A stretch of 64,000 bases of DNA, taken from assembly GCA_033182465.1 (NCBI GenBank), contig CP137319.1:1116001-1180000 (forward strand), written 5' to 3'. The stretch is from Sanghuangporus weigelae (lineage: Eukaryota; Basidiomycota; Agaricomycetes; Hymenochaetales; Hymenochaetaceae). A program made the position numbers and the translations under genes. Below are positions 22,041 to 35,334 of this stretch, piece after piece. The notes beneath the pieces were generated by a model, which was not told where the DNA came from, ran no database searches, and saw only the letters and a program-made list of their open reading frames with translations. How positions within the stretch are numbered: the first letter of the stretch is position 1; each line of letters opens with the position of its first letter.

Positions 22041-25000
22041 ATTTTGTGAGAATGAATGATAAAAAGATGTTGCTGTCTGGTAGAAATGTCCAACGATTGT
22101 GAAGGCGGGAAGTATGAGGAGGAGGAGGAGGATATAAGTACGTACGTACTACGGCTGTGAATGGACAGCAAATCTCAGATTGTCCCGTCGCCGTTCTTTC
22201 GGGTTCAGGGTCCTTCCAATGTGTTCGATTCTCTGAACTCTAACATTTTATATTTCCTATTAATATTCCCTTCCTATTTACGGACGTATACCCAACTACC
22301 GTATTAGGAGTACGTCCTTTAGAAATGACACCTTCCATTCTGGGAAAGAACTCTGCACAGCTCTCCCTCATCACTGAGTCATCCGTTGTACTGCTGACGG
22401 TCGTCCGCGATCACTGTCGCTCGTCCTTGGCAACTGGTCACCTTCGCGTGTGTCGTCAACATCTCGTCATCCCTGCATCCTTCCGCTCCCATTGTCCTCG
22501 CTGTCTACTTTTTTGTATTGTATTCTTCAAGTTCTATGCCAACACAGCAACGATTTTCACTTTGATCGATAGCGCAAGCTTTGTTTTGGTGTCGCTCTTG
22601 CTCCACCGGCCTGTCCATGCTCATATCTTCAATCATCTTCACAAGCGTGCCCGTGAAGAACGTCGTCAGTGGCGCCGCCGCTCTCTGCCCCATTCAAGCT
22701 CAACAAGAGGTCGCCTCAAGGGTTGGGATACTTGAGGAACAATCGAGTGCACGCAGTTTTTTCGATGCATCAGTTATCAATATTTCTTCTGAGTTCTCTC
22801 CCTTCTTCCTTCATCTGATACTTATTTATGGATCCCTTGTCTCCGCCGTCCGCGTCGCCGACGACATTGCCAGCTCTGGCAACGAGTGCCACCCGTCTTA
22901 ACCACGATATTGTCCGTTCTTCACATCTCACATCATAGAACCCATCTTTGTGGGTCGTTTGAAACAGGGTCTCGAGGAAGGAAGGACGTGAATAGTGAAC
23001 AAAAGTGAAAACACAACGAAATAGAAGAGAAGGGGGATACAAAACGAAACGAAACGCAATGCAAGTGTCCAAAGCACTCGTTCAATGTACACTCAATGCG
23101 CATTCGCATTTTCCTTCTCCGTTCTCATGGCCATGCCCTTGTCTACAGGACCAAGGTCAAAATTAACATGAACCCCGATGTCCCTGCGCAAAACAATTGC
23201 TTCATAACTTACATGCCCTTCTCTACACACAATATTAATATGCATACCCAGTACCCTCATCTCCACGACGAATTTCCTGAACTTCACGAAGCGCAAGAAG
23301 CGAAACGAAGTTGTGAACAATATGGATTTTGATACCTACTTTGATGTCTGATACATCGAGAGTCGACAATCTGAGAGAGGAAGCATCACCCCTGCCCTAA
23401 CGAGCTTATCTCGCGCCATCTGCATCTTCTCCACCGCCGACGATACTAGTGGTAGATATCTCCATCTGGCTCTGGTTCATGGGTAACTGAAGAACCCAAA
23501 CAACAAATTTGACGCCTCACGGCTAGTCGTCGGCTACGGCTACGGAGTGGGACCTGAGCAAGGAACGGATTGACTTCGAAGCATCTTCGCCATATCATCA
23601 AGATACTTACATACATGTATGTTGTGTACGGCAAAGACGCTAACAAAGACGGCAGGACGCGTTATTCCGCCGCTCCCAGCAGGCCCACAGGCGCGATGGT
23701 GACCGGGAAGTAGCGGTTTTGCGCTTACCGTGACCATGACCGACCGTGTCCTATCCTATCCTATCAGTATCATGCTTCTTCCTGCCGTGCTTACTTCCTC
23801 GACTATCTGGCGTCCAATGCCCTTTTCAGGTTTTTCGAGCATCTTTGAATTGAGTTGGATTGAGTTGGCTAGATGGATGGACGAATACGGTTCTCTCCAA
23901 TCAAATCAGATCTTAATCCGGGTTGGGCTCGTACTACATTTCGGATGGCAATTGAGTGAGTAGGTCCGGTTAACGGCAATGGTTACGGCAATGCAGGACG
24001 AATTGCCTTTGTCTTCGCCGCTAGTGCTGAAGAAACAAATTGGGTTCGTGCTCGTGTTCGTGTTCGTGTTCATTGGATGCCGTGGGTGGTTTGAGTGTGG
24101 TTCGGTGATGTCCAGGACTCTTCTCGTCCCTTCGTCTCTCATCGGGGAGGAGATTCGGAGAAGCTAATCCATGCCGTCCATACATCCCAAATCTACTTCC
24201 AACACAACTCTACCCAACTCAATTGGGCACATCTGCAATCCCGGTTCGAGCTGTGCAGCCTTCTGTTGTTCAGTCGCGCTGAAGTTTCTTCTGTGTATCT
24301 ATACAGAATCTCTCTCTCTCCCGTACCCCAACTTTCCACCTTAACCTTACCAATCCTTCCCACCTCCCTTGCTTCTCCGCCTTCCCTGCTCTCCCCTACT
24401 CCCCCTTCCCTTCTTTTTGCTCTGATGGAGAGGAGGAAGCGTTGTTGATGGGCTCGATTTTTTTCTCGTTGGATCCTTGGTCCGGTTTGGTTCGAGTAAG
24501 GTTGGGTACGCGTTAAGGTGCAGCAACGTGTTGCAGTCGGCGTGTTCCCGTCTTGACGTGTTCTGCCAGTTCCGTCTTCCGTTTCGAAGAACCCAAGACG
24601 CGTATCTCCATGGTCCTTGCTGTTCTTCCTGCCAATGCCTGTGGTTCCCGCTAATACCGTCCCAACAATATTATACTCTTTACCGCTCCGTTCCCGCTCC
24701 AACAATAGACTATTGGAAGCCTACCTAGGGAGAACTCCCCGTGTCCGTGTCCGTGACTATGACTGGCTGTTCATCCTTTTTGCCTGCTGCCAGTGGTTGA
24801 CTGGCCTGGGATATCGATGATGATTGGATCACTATCGATCCAACTGGACTGAAAAAGCCTGTTTGCTGATTGGATCCTCCGGCTTTGATAGTTTCGATTT
24901 CAAATCGACGTTCTCGATGTGAAGTGCACGGGTGTGCCTTCTGCTGTCTTGCTTGCTAAGTTGCTTACAGATAGGATTCAAAGTCCAGAGTACCCCTGAT

Positions 25001-27350
25001 TGAACGCGTGAACAGCGCAGATCTGGTCCAGCCTTGGTTGGATTTTAGCTTTGAAGCTATAGGTTTTCTCCCAACTCAATTCAATTCAAGGCGAGGTGGG
25101 TGCTTCCTTCTTAATCAAGATTTCACAGTGCGGCGCCCTCCCGCCTGCCCTTGATCTTCTGTGTCTTACATCCGCTATGGATTTATTCTGGTCGTCTTAT
25201 TACAGCATGCAGCAAAGCCACACGACTACGCGAATACATACATACATATGTGCGTCCCGTTCTTTTCTATTCTTGCGCGTTCCGCAGTGCTTACTTGTTG
25301 TTCTCACCTATCAAACTCCTGTTCACTATCAAACCCACAACCGTGTCTGATTACAAAAGCGCCTACACATCTACGTTAGGCCTTTGAGGACCTTCAAGTT
25401 GGCTACCTCGCTTCTTTTGCAGTAACACACATCTTCGCGCCCCGCCCAGCTTAGCACTGGCCCATGCCCACGCCCACGCTCCAGGTCCCTTTTCTTTTTC
25501 CTTCATAATTATTTTCCAAGCTCTTCTTCCTACTTCCTTTCTGTTCTCTTTCTAAAGATAGTCGGCACCCCCAAGTTGCAAGTCCCACGCTCGTTTTGGA
25601 GTTACTCCCTCTCTACGAGCCTCCCACCTTTCGTTCCTTCCTCCCACGAGTTTCTCATCCTGCCACTAACTTACTCCCTCAAACTCTCCTACTCCCCACC
25701 GGATCTTCGAGGAAGGACGAAGGGAGAGCGAAGACTCTTCATATATGTATATATATGTAAAGTTGTTCTTCCCAGCATGGCACAGCATGCGAATACGAAC
25801 ACGAGATCGTTTTGATTTTCACCGTTTACGTTGGTTGTCTGTCCGTGTGCCTCGATTTTGATTTTGTTGCTCGGTTCTTCTTTTGAGGTCTCTCACCTTT
25901 TTCGAGTGTGGTCTAGGCGGGCTCTAAATCTGTGCTGTTCGTATTCCTGGTATTCCCTGGTGATATTCCCTGCGTCGGTGACCATCGGTCCTCCGTCGTC
26001 GATTAGTCGGTCGGGCGCACTCGGTCGAAGGAAAGTATTGAATAAGTAAGGTTTCTTGTGAGGGTGTCTGTCTCTATTGTAGGTAGCCTGCCTGATCTGC
26101 ATTGAACTCCCTTCCGCCCTTCTCCTGCGCCGCCTCGCCGAATCTGTTCTGATCCTGTTCTAGGACGGGAAGACGAACTAGGCTTTTTCTTGTTGTTACT
26201 GTTGTTCGCTGTTTCGTCTTCGCCAGTCAAATGAAACGGGAGAAGGCGAAGACACGACCGACCGAATGAATGAATGAATGCGCTATGTACGTCGTAAGTA
26301 CATACTGTACTATCCTCGTTACGTGCGAGTGCATCTCTCTCTTCCCGTTCCTTGTCTTTTTTTTCTTGTTACGTGTGCCTCTTCTGAAAAAAAAAAACTC
26401 TTCTCTGAACTCTAACCCTCTTCTGAGCAGGTTGCTATGCTTCTCGAAGCTGCTCGTTGGTGTGAGCCTGTGAGTCTTCCTCGTACCCGATTAGTACTGA
26501 TTGTTTTACTCTTTCCCTTCAACAGCCCAATGTATGTATATTGTATGTATTCCCGTCTGGATGCTCCCTTGCTCTCTTCCTCTTCCTCTTCTCATCTGTT
26601 CGTTTCTCTATTTCTCTTCTCGAGAGACTCGCCGATTTATTCTCATCTTTTTTTCCTGCCTTACATATGTCCTTTTCGTTCTTCCATATACCTGTTTTCG
26701 CTATTTGCATTAATATTTCCTTGCGGCTCGTTGTTTCTCCTCGCTTCCTCCCGAGAGCCCATCTTCTCTCACTTTAGGGCTCCCAAAGGATTTCGGCTTT
26801 CTAGACCCGAATTTCGTCATTATACATATACGTGGAGCGCCTTCGACTTGCCGCATCCGTACTTCCGCAGAGCAGTCCAAGTCCATCAACTAGAGCAAGT
26901 CATCAACGATGGCAGTAGATAATCTCAAAGACGGGAATCCAAAACAAGGTGAATATGGGAGGACGCAGGGCAGCTTGCCATAGCCCGAGTGCGAAGTTTT
27001 ACAAATCGAAATTTCGTATACGTCACTATAAATATACATACGGGTATGATGTGTGAACGACGACTACGATTGCATGTGAGGCGTTCCCGCCCGCCGCCGC
27101 CACATAAATGTGGAGCGGAGCGGCGCGTCATGATGGGAATCATTCTATATTTTAATCAATTGTACTATTTGTATATCAATGTATATGCGTGTACTTGTCT
27201 GGTCTTGGTATGATGATTGACATGTTTATCCGTGGCCGCGGGCCACACTGATCTGCTTAATATCATTCATGATTCATGATCTTCGTTGGGATGTCATGAT
27301 CTTATCGTCGGTGAAATGTAGATATACATCTGTAAGTATGGTTCGGTATG
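22041..27350. other. Long upstream region of the ECL1-like gene, pyrimidine-rich on the + strand
   Basis: 5.3 kb without a convincing gene. From about 24.2 to 26.9 kb the + strand is dominated by C and T (CTCTCTCTCTCCCG near 24310, many TTCC/CTTC runs). Simple repeats include a CCTAT run near 23750, a GTTCGT-like run near 24045-24072 and GAATGAATG near 26265. This probably holds a long promoter and/or 5' UTR of the minus-strand ECL1-like gene. Frames of up to 170 codons here are low-complexity. Confidence 0.45.
24654..24684. repeat. Dispersed short repeat motif, copy 1
   Basis: The block around CCCAACAATATTATACTC recurs near 51081-51115 and, less exactly, near 51461-51484. It may be the remnant end of a transposable element. 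No flanking structure was found here. Confidence 0.4.
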
Positions 27351-30300
27351 AATATATTAAGTAAATGAAATTATTATTATTCGAGTTCTATTTACTGGTA
27401 TTCTAGACCTAGCACTGCGAGAGTTCGGGCTTACCTCACTATTATGAAAAACATATATACGAACGACTGAGTCAAACAAGCGGCCGATGCGGCCGGGTCC
27501 GTAAAAACGGATCATGAAGTCAGAAGGTACAGTGCCCCGCCCGGAACCCTCGCAAAGCTTTAAGGGAAGCTTTAAGAAAGAGGTGTAGCCGGCGGTAAAC
27601 TCGGGGGCCGTCAGTCCGACGTATCGCCTATTGCAAGCTCCGTTCAATGGTAAGAAGACTTCGCCTATATAATACCAAGTCTCGCGTACGATCGCACTCT
27701 CCGCATTACGATCACTTCGTGCTGGACCACAAATATAATGTTATTAGAAAGAGAGTGGGGCGGAAAGAGAGAAGTAAGCGCCGAGTACCTGCGCAGCCGC
27801 AGCAATGCACAGCGCTGGTCGATCGAGAAATTTTGAAGATAGGACGAGAAGCAGAATACCGCCGAATGAGCATTCCCGCGCTCCCCTCGCGCTTCTAAAC
27901 TGATTATAGACTTAGCTTATCCATAGGAGAAGGTTGCAAGATAAAGGCCGAGATCGCACTGGTCGCACTATATCGCACCCTAAGTACCCGCAGACAGGAC
28001 TTCTCCTACTGAGGTCGTCTCGAAGTCAATGTCTTTCACTTGCTCAAACGCGAGTGCCCTGGCGCCTTGCTTGATCAGGTGCGAGCTTGCCGGCGGTACA
28101 TGTAGGTAAACGCCATTGAACCACCAAATCCAAAGCGCTTAGTAACAGAAAGTGACTGGAGGCGGGAGAAGCGCTTGTCGGCTGGATGTCGAGCACCAGT
28201 CGTCGCACCGGCCATCGTTGTGCAATGCAACAAAACCCTAAAAGTTCGCTCAAGAGAGAAGTCGATAAAATGGCGTCACGGAGGAACGCAATGATAGCCA
28301 AGATGCGAGGTTCGGTTTGTTTGATCTTCTGAGATAAAAATGGCAGAGCAGACGGAAGAAGGTCAGTCACAGCTCTTGCACCATGTTTCATCATGATGGA
28401 TGCAGAAATATAGACGATACCTCGCAAAAATGGACCCGATGAATAAAGAACTGATGAGTGTCTTCAGGGCAACTTGTATTCGCATTCTTGCGTTTCTGCA
28501 TGAACATCACCTGCTGCCAGGTCAGACCGTGCGCTGATTCGATTGCAACCCTCTCTAGTTTCATTGGCTTGCCGCTCCGAAGGATACGATCAAGACCGTA
28601 CTCCGCCTGCGGTACAAATCGAGCAGATCTGTGTGTTCTAATCTGTTATATGCTAAGCCCGCGCGCAAGTGCATACAGAATCTGAGAAAGGCACACAATA
28701 AGCACGTAGGCAAAGTGCCGTGATAGAAAATGATGTTGTCGTTGACCACAAAGCACTGCAGGGCCAGCACTGGCAGGCATCTTCGCCAGTAAAACGTTTA
28801 CTGTGTATATCCGCTCTAATTTTCTGTATCTCCGCAGTAGCCAAGACATTCTAGTTGCACATCAAAAGAACTGTAAAGAATTATTCGAACAGTGTTGCCA
28901 ATATGCCGAGTGAGAACGGTGTGCGAGATCCATAACAAATCAGCATGCGACACGCGGGAGGACGTAAATGTCTCCGCAACTGGTGAAGTCATATCTGCTT
29001 GTGAGCAACCTGGTTCGCTCACATCGAATTCCCGAAGCTAGGTTGATAAAATCAAGGTCAATGCCATTCGAGCGGAGATTTCCTTCCGTGATCTATTTGG
29101 ATATGATGGGATATCCGATTAGAGATCTAGTGGGAAGAAAAATGTCAAGGACTAGCTGAATTTAAGTAGACGAAATGCCTCTTGGTCTCACTTATAAAAA
29201 TAGAACTCGCACTGGTATTGGTTCATGGAGTCAATCTCAATCTGTGATAAAGGAGTCCTCATTCTGGTGTCATGACGAACGCGCTCTGTTGAGCTATTAT
29301 ATCAAGGGTATAAATTGCTCCAGTTGAATACGATTCGGCCGGAAATTTGTTGTCAGTTCTTTCGGACGGTACAGAGATCCTGCGTATACCCGGACGATAA
29401 GACTTTTCATGCACTGGAGGATGTGATTGGTGATTAGTGAAGTATAAAAGATACTCAATCAAGCAGAGATCGTACGCAAGATTTAAGACAAGAACAGCGC
29501 CGTAGAGCCGCCAGAACCCATCGTTCATCTAAAGCTAGGCGTACAGTACATATTGGTCCTTGATTGACTGCATAATAGGGTCTTGAAAAAAGACGATTGT
29601 GCTCGAAAGCGACGAGCGGCTGTTGTGCAAGTTTCGTTTTCTCACCATTCCAAGAGGAATCGTAAATTACTTGAAAATGGATTTGTGTCTGATCATGTGC
29701 TTCAACAGAAGGTAAAAGCAACACCGCGTAAACTCGGTCTCTCGACAAAACAAAGCATGATTCCGGATAAGTATCCGCGCAAGAGAATAAGGGTTTTGGA
29801 CTCGAAGTAGACCTGTACTCGGCGCCGCAGATCCACAACAAGTTACCGTACTATGCATTGTGTTTTGCGTATTTAGGGCGCCTACCTAATCACCAGAGGT
29901 CTTCGAGAGCGTCCGTCCAGAAGGTTCCTCGAAAACACAAACGCCACCGTCTTAAACGTGCCGTAACCGACCGCGACGTATCATGTGCTCGGAATCAGAC
30001 AGTTTTCATGGTATCCTCCTGCAGTTGATCCACGGTGTGAAGATTGCAACGCAGCTCGTTCAATCTCCGACCAGCCAGCTATGCAACCTTGAAGACGTAC
30101 GCGCTCCTCAAGTGCGACCTGGGCTGCCATGCGCGCCTGGACCATCTGAGGAGAGATATCCTGTGAATTTGAAATAACAAAAGCAATCAGCAAATCAGCT
30201 CTTACAATACCGACAACGCAAAGTGATAGAACTTTACTCGACGATGATGCAGAAAGACATCATAGTCAGCAGCACACGTGTGAGTCATCGACTAAAAAGC

Positions 30301-30620
30301 TTCTGACCGCAGATCTTGGGATGTTCTCCTAATCTCCCACCTACTGTCATTTGCTGTGAACAATGAAAAGTGTCATTTCACATAGCAGGATCCTCGGTCC
30401 ATTTCCATCCACAGAAAATCATGAGTCCATCATCAAATCACTTCTGTGGCGTCAGATGGGTCGTGAGAACCCCAAAATAACGACAACCGGCGGCAGCTAA
30501 GCGGCCGTCGAAGAATATCATGGCACAGGCTCGCCTAAGTTCCCACAGAAAGAATGATCAGATCTAGAACATTGAGAGACAACTGGCCACAGGCGAACGC
30601 AGAGCGCTTAGAGCGCTCTT
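27351..30620 (-). other. Gene-poor stretch with relics of a membrane-protein-like coding sequence
   Basis: Minus-strand frames look coding in pieces. A 28427-28200 segment (LLPSALPFLSQKIKQTEP) is followed by SRRLVLDIQ-like residues in a shifted frame. An acidic tail near 28075-27985 contains ALAFEQVKDIDFETTSVGE and then a stop. Another piece is near 29528-29450 (DGFWRLYGAVLVLNLAYD). I could not join these into one gene. Inference: a decayed copy of a multi-pass membrane protein family common in mushrooms. Confidence 0.3.
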
Positions 30621-30622
30621 CG

Positions 30623-32544
30623 TTAATGAACGAACAAACCAAGAAACGAGAAAATTAACAAACAAAATGGAACGCTCACATCCACTATACAGCCGAGCTC
30701 TGCGGGATCTAAATTGGGATATGCCATGTCGCGCGACCGCGCCGCGCACACTGCGCAAACTACACGCGCTGTTGAGGCGACTAGCCAAAGTACATCAAGG
30801 CAGGTGTTTTCCGGGACGTTTTTGTCATGAGCAAATTCTGATATCGGTCCCCTTGTATGCGTTCCTGAGGAGTCGAACGACTGATATTCGGCATCGACGC
30901 TGCGATGTGTATCCTCCGTATCATTACCCGACGAAAGAAGAATCGGAACATACTGTCGATGATGAAAATCAGAAATATTCTCTTCCTTTTGGGGCTGACG
31001 AGCCACTGATCCTCGGCCAGGGTAGTTGCGCGTATCCATGCCGGCTAAACTAGTTGTACCTGCTCTACTGTCCCGATGTTGATTTTCTTGTCCCAGGTCC
31101 CTGCCGCCAGCCGCCGACAAAAGCTCAATTTCGGAGTCGGAACTCGGATGCATTGCATCGTCAAACTCATCACAATAATCATGGAGGAGTACAGAAAGAA
31201 GCCCATCATCGGTCTTTTGACCCTGTCGACTCCTACCACGAGCAGATTCTTCGAGGGCAGAAATTTGCTTCTAGATGCAGAACATCAGTACCAGGAACTT
31301 GACCTGTGAATAATCGAGTCTCTAGCATTCACGTGGCTGTACACAACTCACCTCACTTTTATTGATGTTCCCGTCTTCACATGTCCCCTCGAATGCTTCT
31401 CCCGTTTCGAGAAATTCTTTTATGCCTGCTTGCTCGTCTCCCCAAGCGCGGATACGTTGGCGCAGACTATCACTTTGGTTCGAAACGGTGCTCTCCCTTC
31501 TCGCTCGCTTTCGCGGTCTGATGGGATACTCTTCGTATCGCTGAGACGTACCTATGAAGGGGTGTGAAAGTGCTTCTGAATCCCCTTTGCGTTCTAGTGC
31601 GATAGGACAGAAGACGGAATTTGAAGTACACGGACATCACGATGAGCGGTGAGCAAAATACGTACAAAACATCAGCGACCTGAATAACTTGAAAGTTGAT
31701 AACAAGGAAGCCGATTTTGTATGAATGCAAGGACTGATGTAAAACGACAAGAAAGGAGGAAAACGACTTTGACTGACCTTTGGCGATTGAGACAAGGTTC
31801 TTCACGTTGACATCTCCGCTGTCCGTCACCACGTTCCTCGATGCTGACGCCACAAAACCACTCCGTGCTTCTTCAGTGTCATCACAAGACATTTCCGCCT
31901 GCGAATTCGAGTCCAAATTCTCCAAGGACTTCTGGACGTAAAGTGCTTGCTTGAGGATAGTAATGTCTTCAGCAACAGAAGTACATTCGGCCGGTGCCAT
32001 ATCCACTTCTGAATGACAATTCGCATGAAGATGCGTTCCCAGTACTCCCACTTGAGAAGCGTATTCATGGAATATGCCGTCTCTCTCGTCTTCATCTCTC
32101 TTCGGCACACTGAATGAAGGTTCTGTCTCCGATCTTAGTCGGCAGACTGCATCCGGAGAGATATTGAAACATGGCCGCCACGCATGCAATGCCAACAATA
32201 CACAGAAGATCCAAAGATGGTGCGAGATTCTTGTTTCGCCATTTAGCGTAAAATATAGTTGCATACGCTTCCTTGACAAAGAAGGTGCCTGAAGAGACCA
32301 TGAAAGTGGAATGAGTTAAGTTCAGGGAACAAACAATAATGGAGGGAAAAAATAATAGCATTTGGAAGCGGTGAGAACCAGAAAATTCTTCAATAGGAAG
32401 CGCGCAAAGTTTAAGTCCGTCCAGGAACGGAACAGAAAGAATAAGCTCAGCAACAGGTGCCCCAGGCGAACTATAAACTTCCGGAGCTACTGGAACTAGG
32501 TGTTGCGAGACGCGAAGCAATGCCTTCTCGGAGGTAGCCGCCAT
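30623..32544 (-). CDS. Unidentified multi-exon gene, putative membrane protein (approximate limits)
   Basis: Several minus-strand exons look real but the full model is uncertain. They include a start-like segment at 32544 (MAATSEKALLRVSQHLVPVA), a hydrophobic segment near 32190-32150 (LDLLCIVGIACVAAMFQYL), and an acidic Ser/Thr-rich stretch near 32130-31800. A second hydrophobic segment lies near 31670-31620 (VADVLYVFCSPLIVMSVYFK) and is followed by basic residues (RPRKRARRE). A helical charged segment covers about 31520-31350 and a disordered tail continues to about 30700. Some splice junctions are good (GTGAGT at 31350-31340, TAG acceptor near 31275); one junction near 31550 would need an unusually short intron. 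I do not recognise the family. The gene follows the SET-domain gene on the same strand. Confidence 0.45.
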
Positions 32545-33045
32545 TCACATCTCCTTCGAAGATGCGGTTCCTCATATCCAGCCTCATGTCCGAGCGGCCG
32601 ATGAATTGACATTGAGTCTCCGCCGCTCCAAACTGATGGGACACTCGATTCTTATGCCGTCCCTGACTTTGTCAGAGAAAAAAATACCTTCTCTGGTGAA
32701 GCAAAGCAATGTCTGCAGAGGTGCAAGCGGTGAAGAAAAACCGGAGAATAAGATGGATAAGTCACAGACAACTTGGGTCGTCTCTCTCCAGCAAAAGTAG
32801 TTTGCTAGAAGATGAAAAATAATCACTTTCCATACTACGCTCAATAAGAGGCGGTGGGGTAAGTCGTGAGAGCAGAAAATTTTCCTCAATCATTCCCACC
32901 TCGATTGGAAAGAGGAAGAAAGAATATCTAAGGTCGTGCCAAAGCAACTCACGCTGATCCTACTCGCCGCTTCGTTACTGGCGCCCACCCTGCTGTCTAA
33001 TGCGGACAATGATATGTTAGGCATAAGGTACCTGTAAAGCATGCG

Positions 33046-35096
33046 TTACTTGCCGTAGATTCTCGTGTCGGATTCTGTTCTTGTATTTTCGGGTAAATAA
33101 ATCAAGTCCGATTCGGTGAAAATTGCATTTTCGCAATCCCATAACTCCAGCACTTCCTCAAGGTGCCGTAGGAGAAATTGACCCAAAGTAGGCACGGATA
33201 CGGTGTTTTCCTGGTCAGTGCTGGTTTGTTGCCGAGTTGAATCCTCTAGTCTAAGACGAAAATGCGAGCTCCCTAGACGCTCATTCGCAGCGCGCACTTC
33301 AGACGCCATTCCCTCAAGAATATTAGAGGTCGGGACTCGACTCTGAGATGTACACAACCCAAAGTCGTGTTTTTCAACAATATCTGTTGAGCTACCAAAC
33401 GAATCTGCAAAGCAGCATAGATTTGGGTAGTTCCAGGCAATAACATCGTTCTCGTTCACGTCCAGGACGAACCCATAACGCATAAGAAGCTGCGCATTTG
33501 TCAAATGCTCCCCATACGTGTTGAATATTTGAGTGAAAGGGAGAATAGGTGCATTCGTGACCATATCACACGTGTTTTCGAAGGTATCAGCGGCAATCGA
33601 AGGCGGCGAAGACGTATGCTCGCTGCTTTCTTCGTCTTTGGTGTCATGTGAGCATTCGTTTAGCGAACCACACAGCCGGCAAACCTCATGGTCGCTCTTC
33701 GTTACGAGAACCGAACCGAACCGAAAAAAGAGCATGTCAAAGATATCGGTAACGACAAGTATGAGTTGACTGATGAATAACATATGAATTCTCACACTCA
33801 CCTCAAGATGGACTTGGTTCTCCAGATTATGGTTAAAACTATTAGAATGATTAATTGTATCAGAGCAATGATGGACGCTAAGTTCTAGTAGCAAAAAGGT
33901 CTGCCTTGTTCACCACCCCATTTTGTCTTCCCGGTCCTTTCTCAAATTCCGGCGTATAAAATAGGAAACACGGAATACTTTTCAAATGGAAACAGAATAA
34001 CTTACGCGTCAGCAATCGGCACCATAGCAAGACCATGATACGCATCCACAATGAACGAACGAGAAGACACCAGTGAATACGCATGATTGAATCCTTCAAT
34101 GGTAGCGTGATCTCTCAAATTTGCATTTGCAAGTGCGGGGAGAGCGGTGAACTCGAAATAATCAAGAAGATCCTGTACGAAGGAGCGATGGATACCAATT
34201 AGCCAGATTGTCGCTCAAGCCAAAAACAGAAGAAGATGTACAGCTATAGCTGGAAATTCGCGGTGATTTAACAAGTCCGCCGAAGCTACCCTGAAGAGTT
34301 TGAGGTTCTCCAGAGTTGAAGTCTAGAAACTAGTAAAACCATTTAGATTCTCACCTTTATGGAGAGCTTCGAGCGGTCTCCTGAATCGGATGCGTTTGAT
34401 GGGCCCGATTTTGACGTCTCAACTTCGACCATGGTACCCTTAATCCAACTCAGGGCCAATTTCTCATCCTCACTGGTATCATACCAGAACAACGGAAGAG
34501 CGACATGCTTTGGTAATGATTCCAGGTAGCCGAACCATGGAGATGAGCTTCCCTTCAACCTATGTCAAGGGTTAGCAAAGGGTGATACAACGGAAGAAAA
34601 AGACGGGAAATGGAGGTCCAAAGCGATAATGATAACACGTGAGGGCCTGATGTAAATTATAACATCGGAACCAAGCCCAGATGGAGGAAACAGATGCCCG
34701 ATAAGAGCAAACGGACAATTACAGTTCACTGTAGAGCGCTAAGGCGAGACCCAGTTGTGCTTCTTTCCCGTAAGTTACTTGCGGTACGTGTTCTGCAAAC
34801 GAACAGCTCTTGATGGATAGAACCACCGACTTGGGTATGGAAACCACTGTGGCAAGTAGAATGGAATCAAATTTGCTTTTCAGTCAATTTACGAAATCAT
34901 TTCCGCAATATGAGTGGGCGACATAAGCGAGTCTAAACGTACATGTAGTGCGTGGCTCGATGAATCCGTCTCGTGCGACCACACAGATTGACCCGTCTTC
35001 GCCGCGGGCGACGCGTATTCTCGCGTCAATTTGTATTCCGCGTGTGCTGCACCATCGAAGAAGGTCGTCAATAAAGGGGTCGGAATCAGAAATCAT
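33046..35096 (-). CDS. SET-domain protein-lysine methyltransferase (Rkm4/SETD6-like)
   Basis: Exons in coding order: 34943-35096, 34723-34846, 34355-34559, 34006-34172, 33802-33838 and 33046-33696, giving 445 residues in frame. It has the split SET domain of the RKM/SETD6 class: an N-terminal strand region with IPKSVVLSI, then PWFGYLESLP and LPLFWYDTSEDE. The core has DAYHGLAMVPIADAFNHNLEN (NH of the SAM site) and FNTYGEHLTNAQLLMRYGF (conserved YG..N..LL..YGF). A cysteine pair (VCRLCGSLNEC) sits between core and C-terminal half. Such enzymes use S-adenosylmethionine to methylate ribosomal or nuclear proteins; the substrate here is unknown. An in-frame ATG at 35159 lies in probable 5' UTR. The 3' end is ambiguous: a further intron could extend the protein past 33046. 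Confidence 0.85.
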
Positions 35097-35334
35097 CTGT
35101 GAGCATGTCCGTGGATGTGGAGCGTGGAAAAGATGGAAGACACGCCAACACGACCACAAACGCGTGCTGTAATGCGTGACTCAGCCCGTCGCAAACATAA
35201 GTAAATACTGTATTAAATCATCCGTCCATCGTATAGTGTGTAAATGCATAGTATAACCAAATGAGAATATTAATGCCAGAAAAGCGGACATAGATAGCAC
35301 ATGGACAAATGGCTACGGGGTACGTATCACAAAA

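Noticed and set aside
31826-32110. Basic, Trp-rich minus-strand frame
   Set aside because: Alternative frame of the acidic exon in the unidentified gene; the acidic frame has better codon use and splice context.
33025-33050. 22 nt GC-AG mini-intron at the end of the SET gene
   Set aside because: Too short for splicing; the simple stop or a roughly 58 nt GT-AG intron explains the sequence better.
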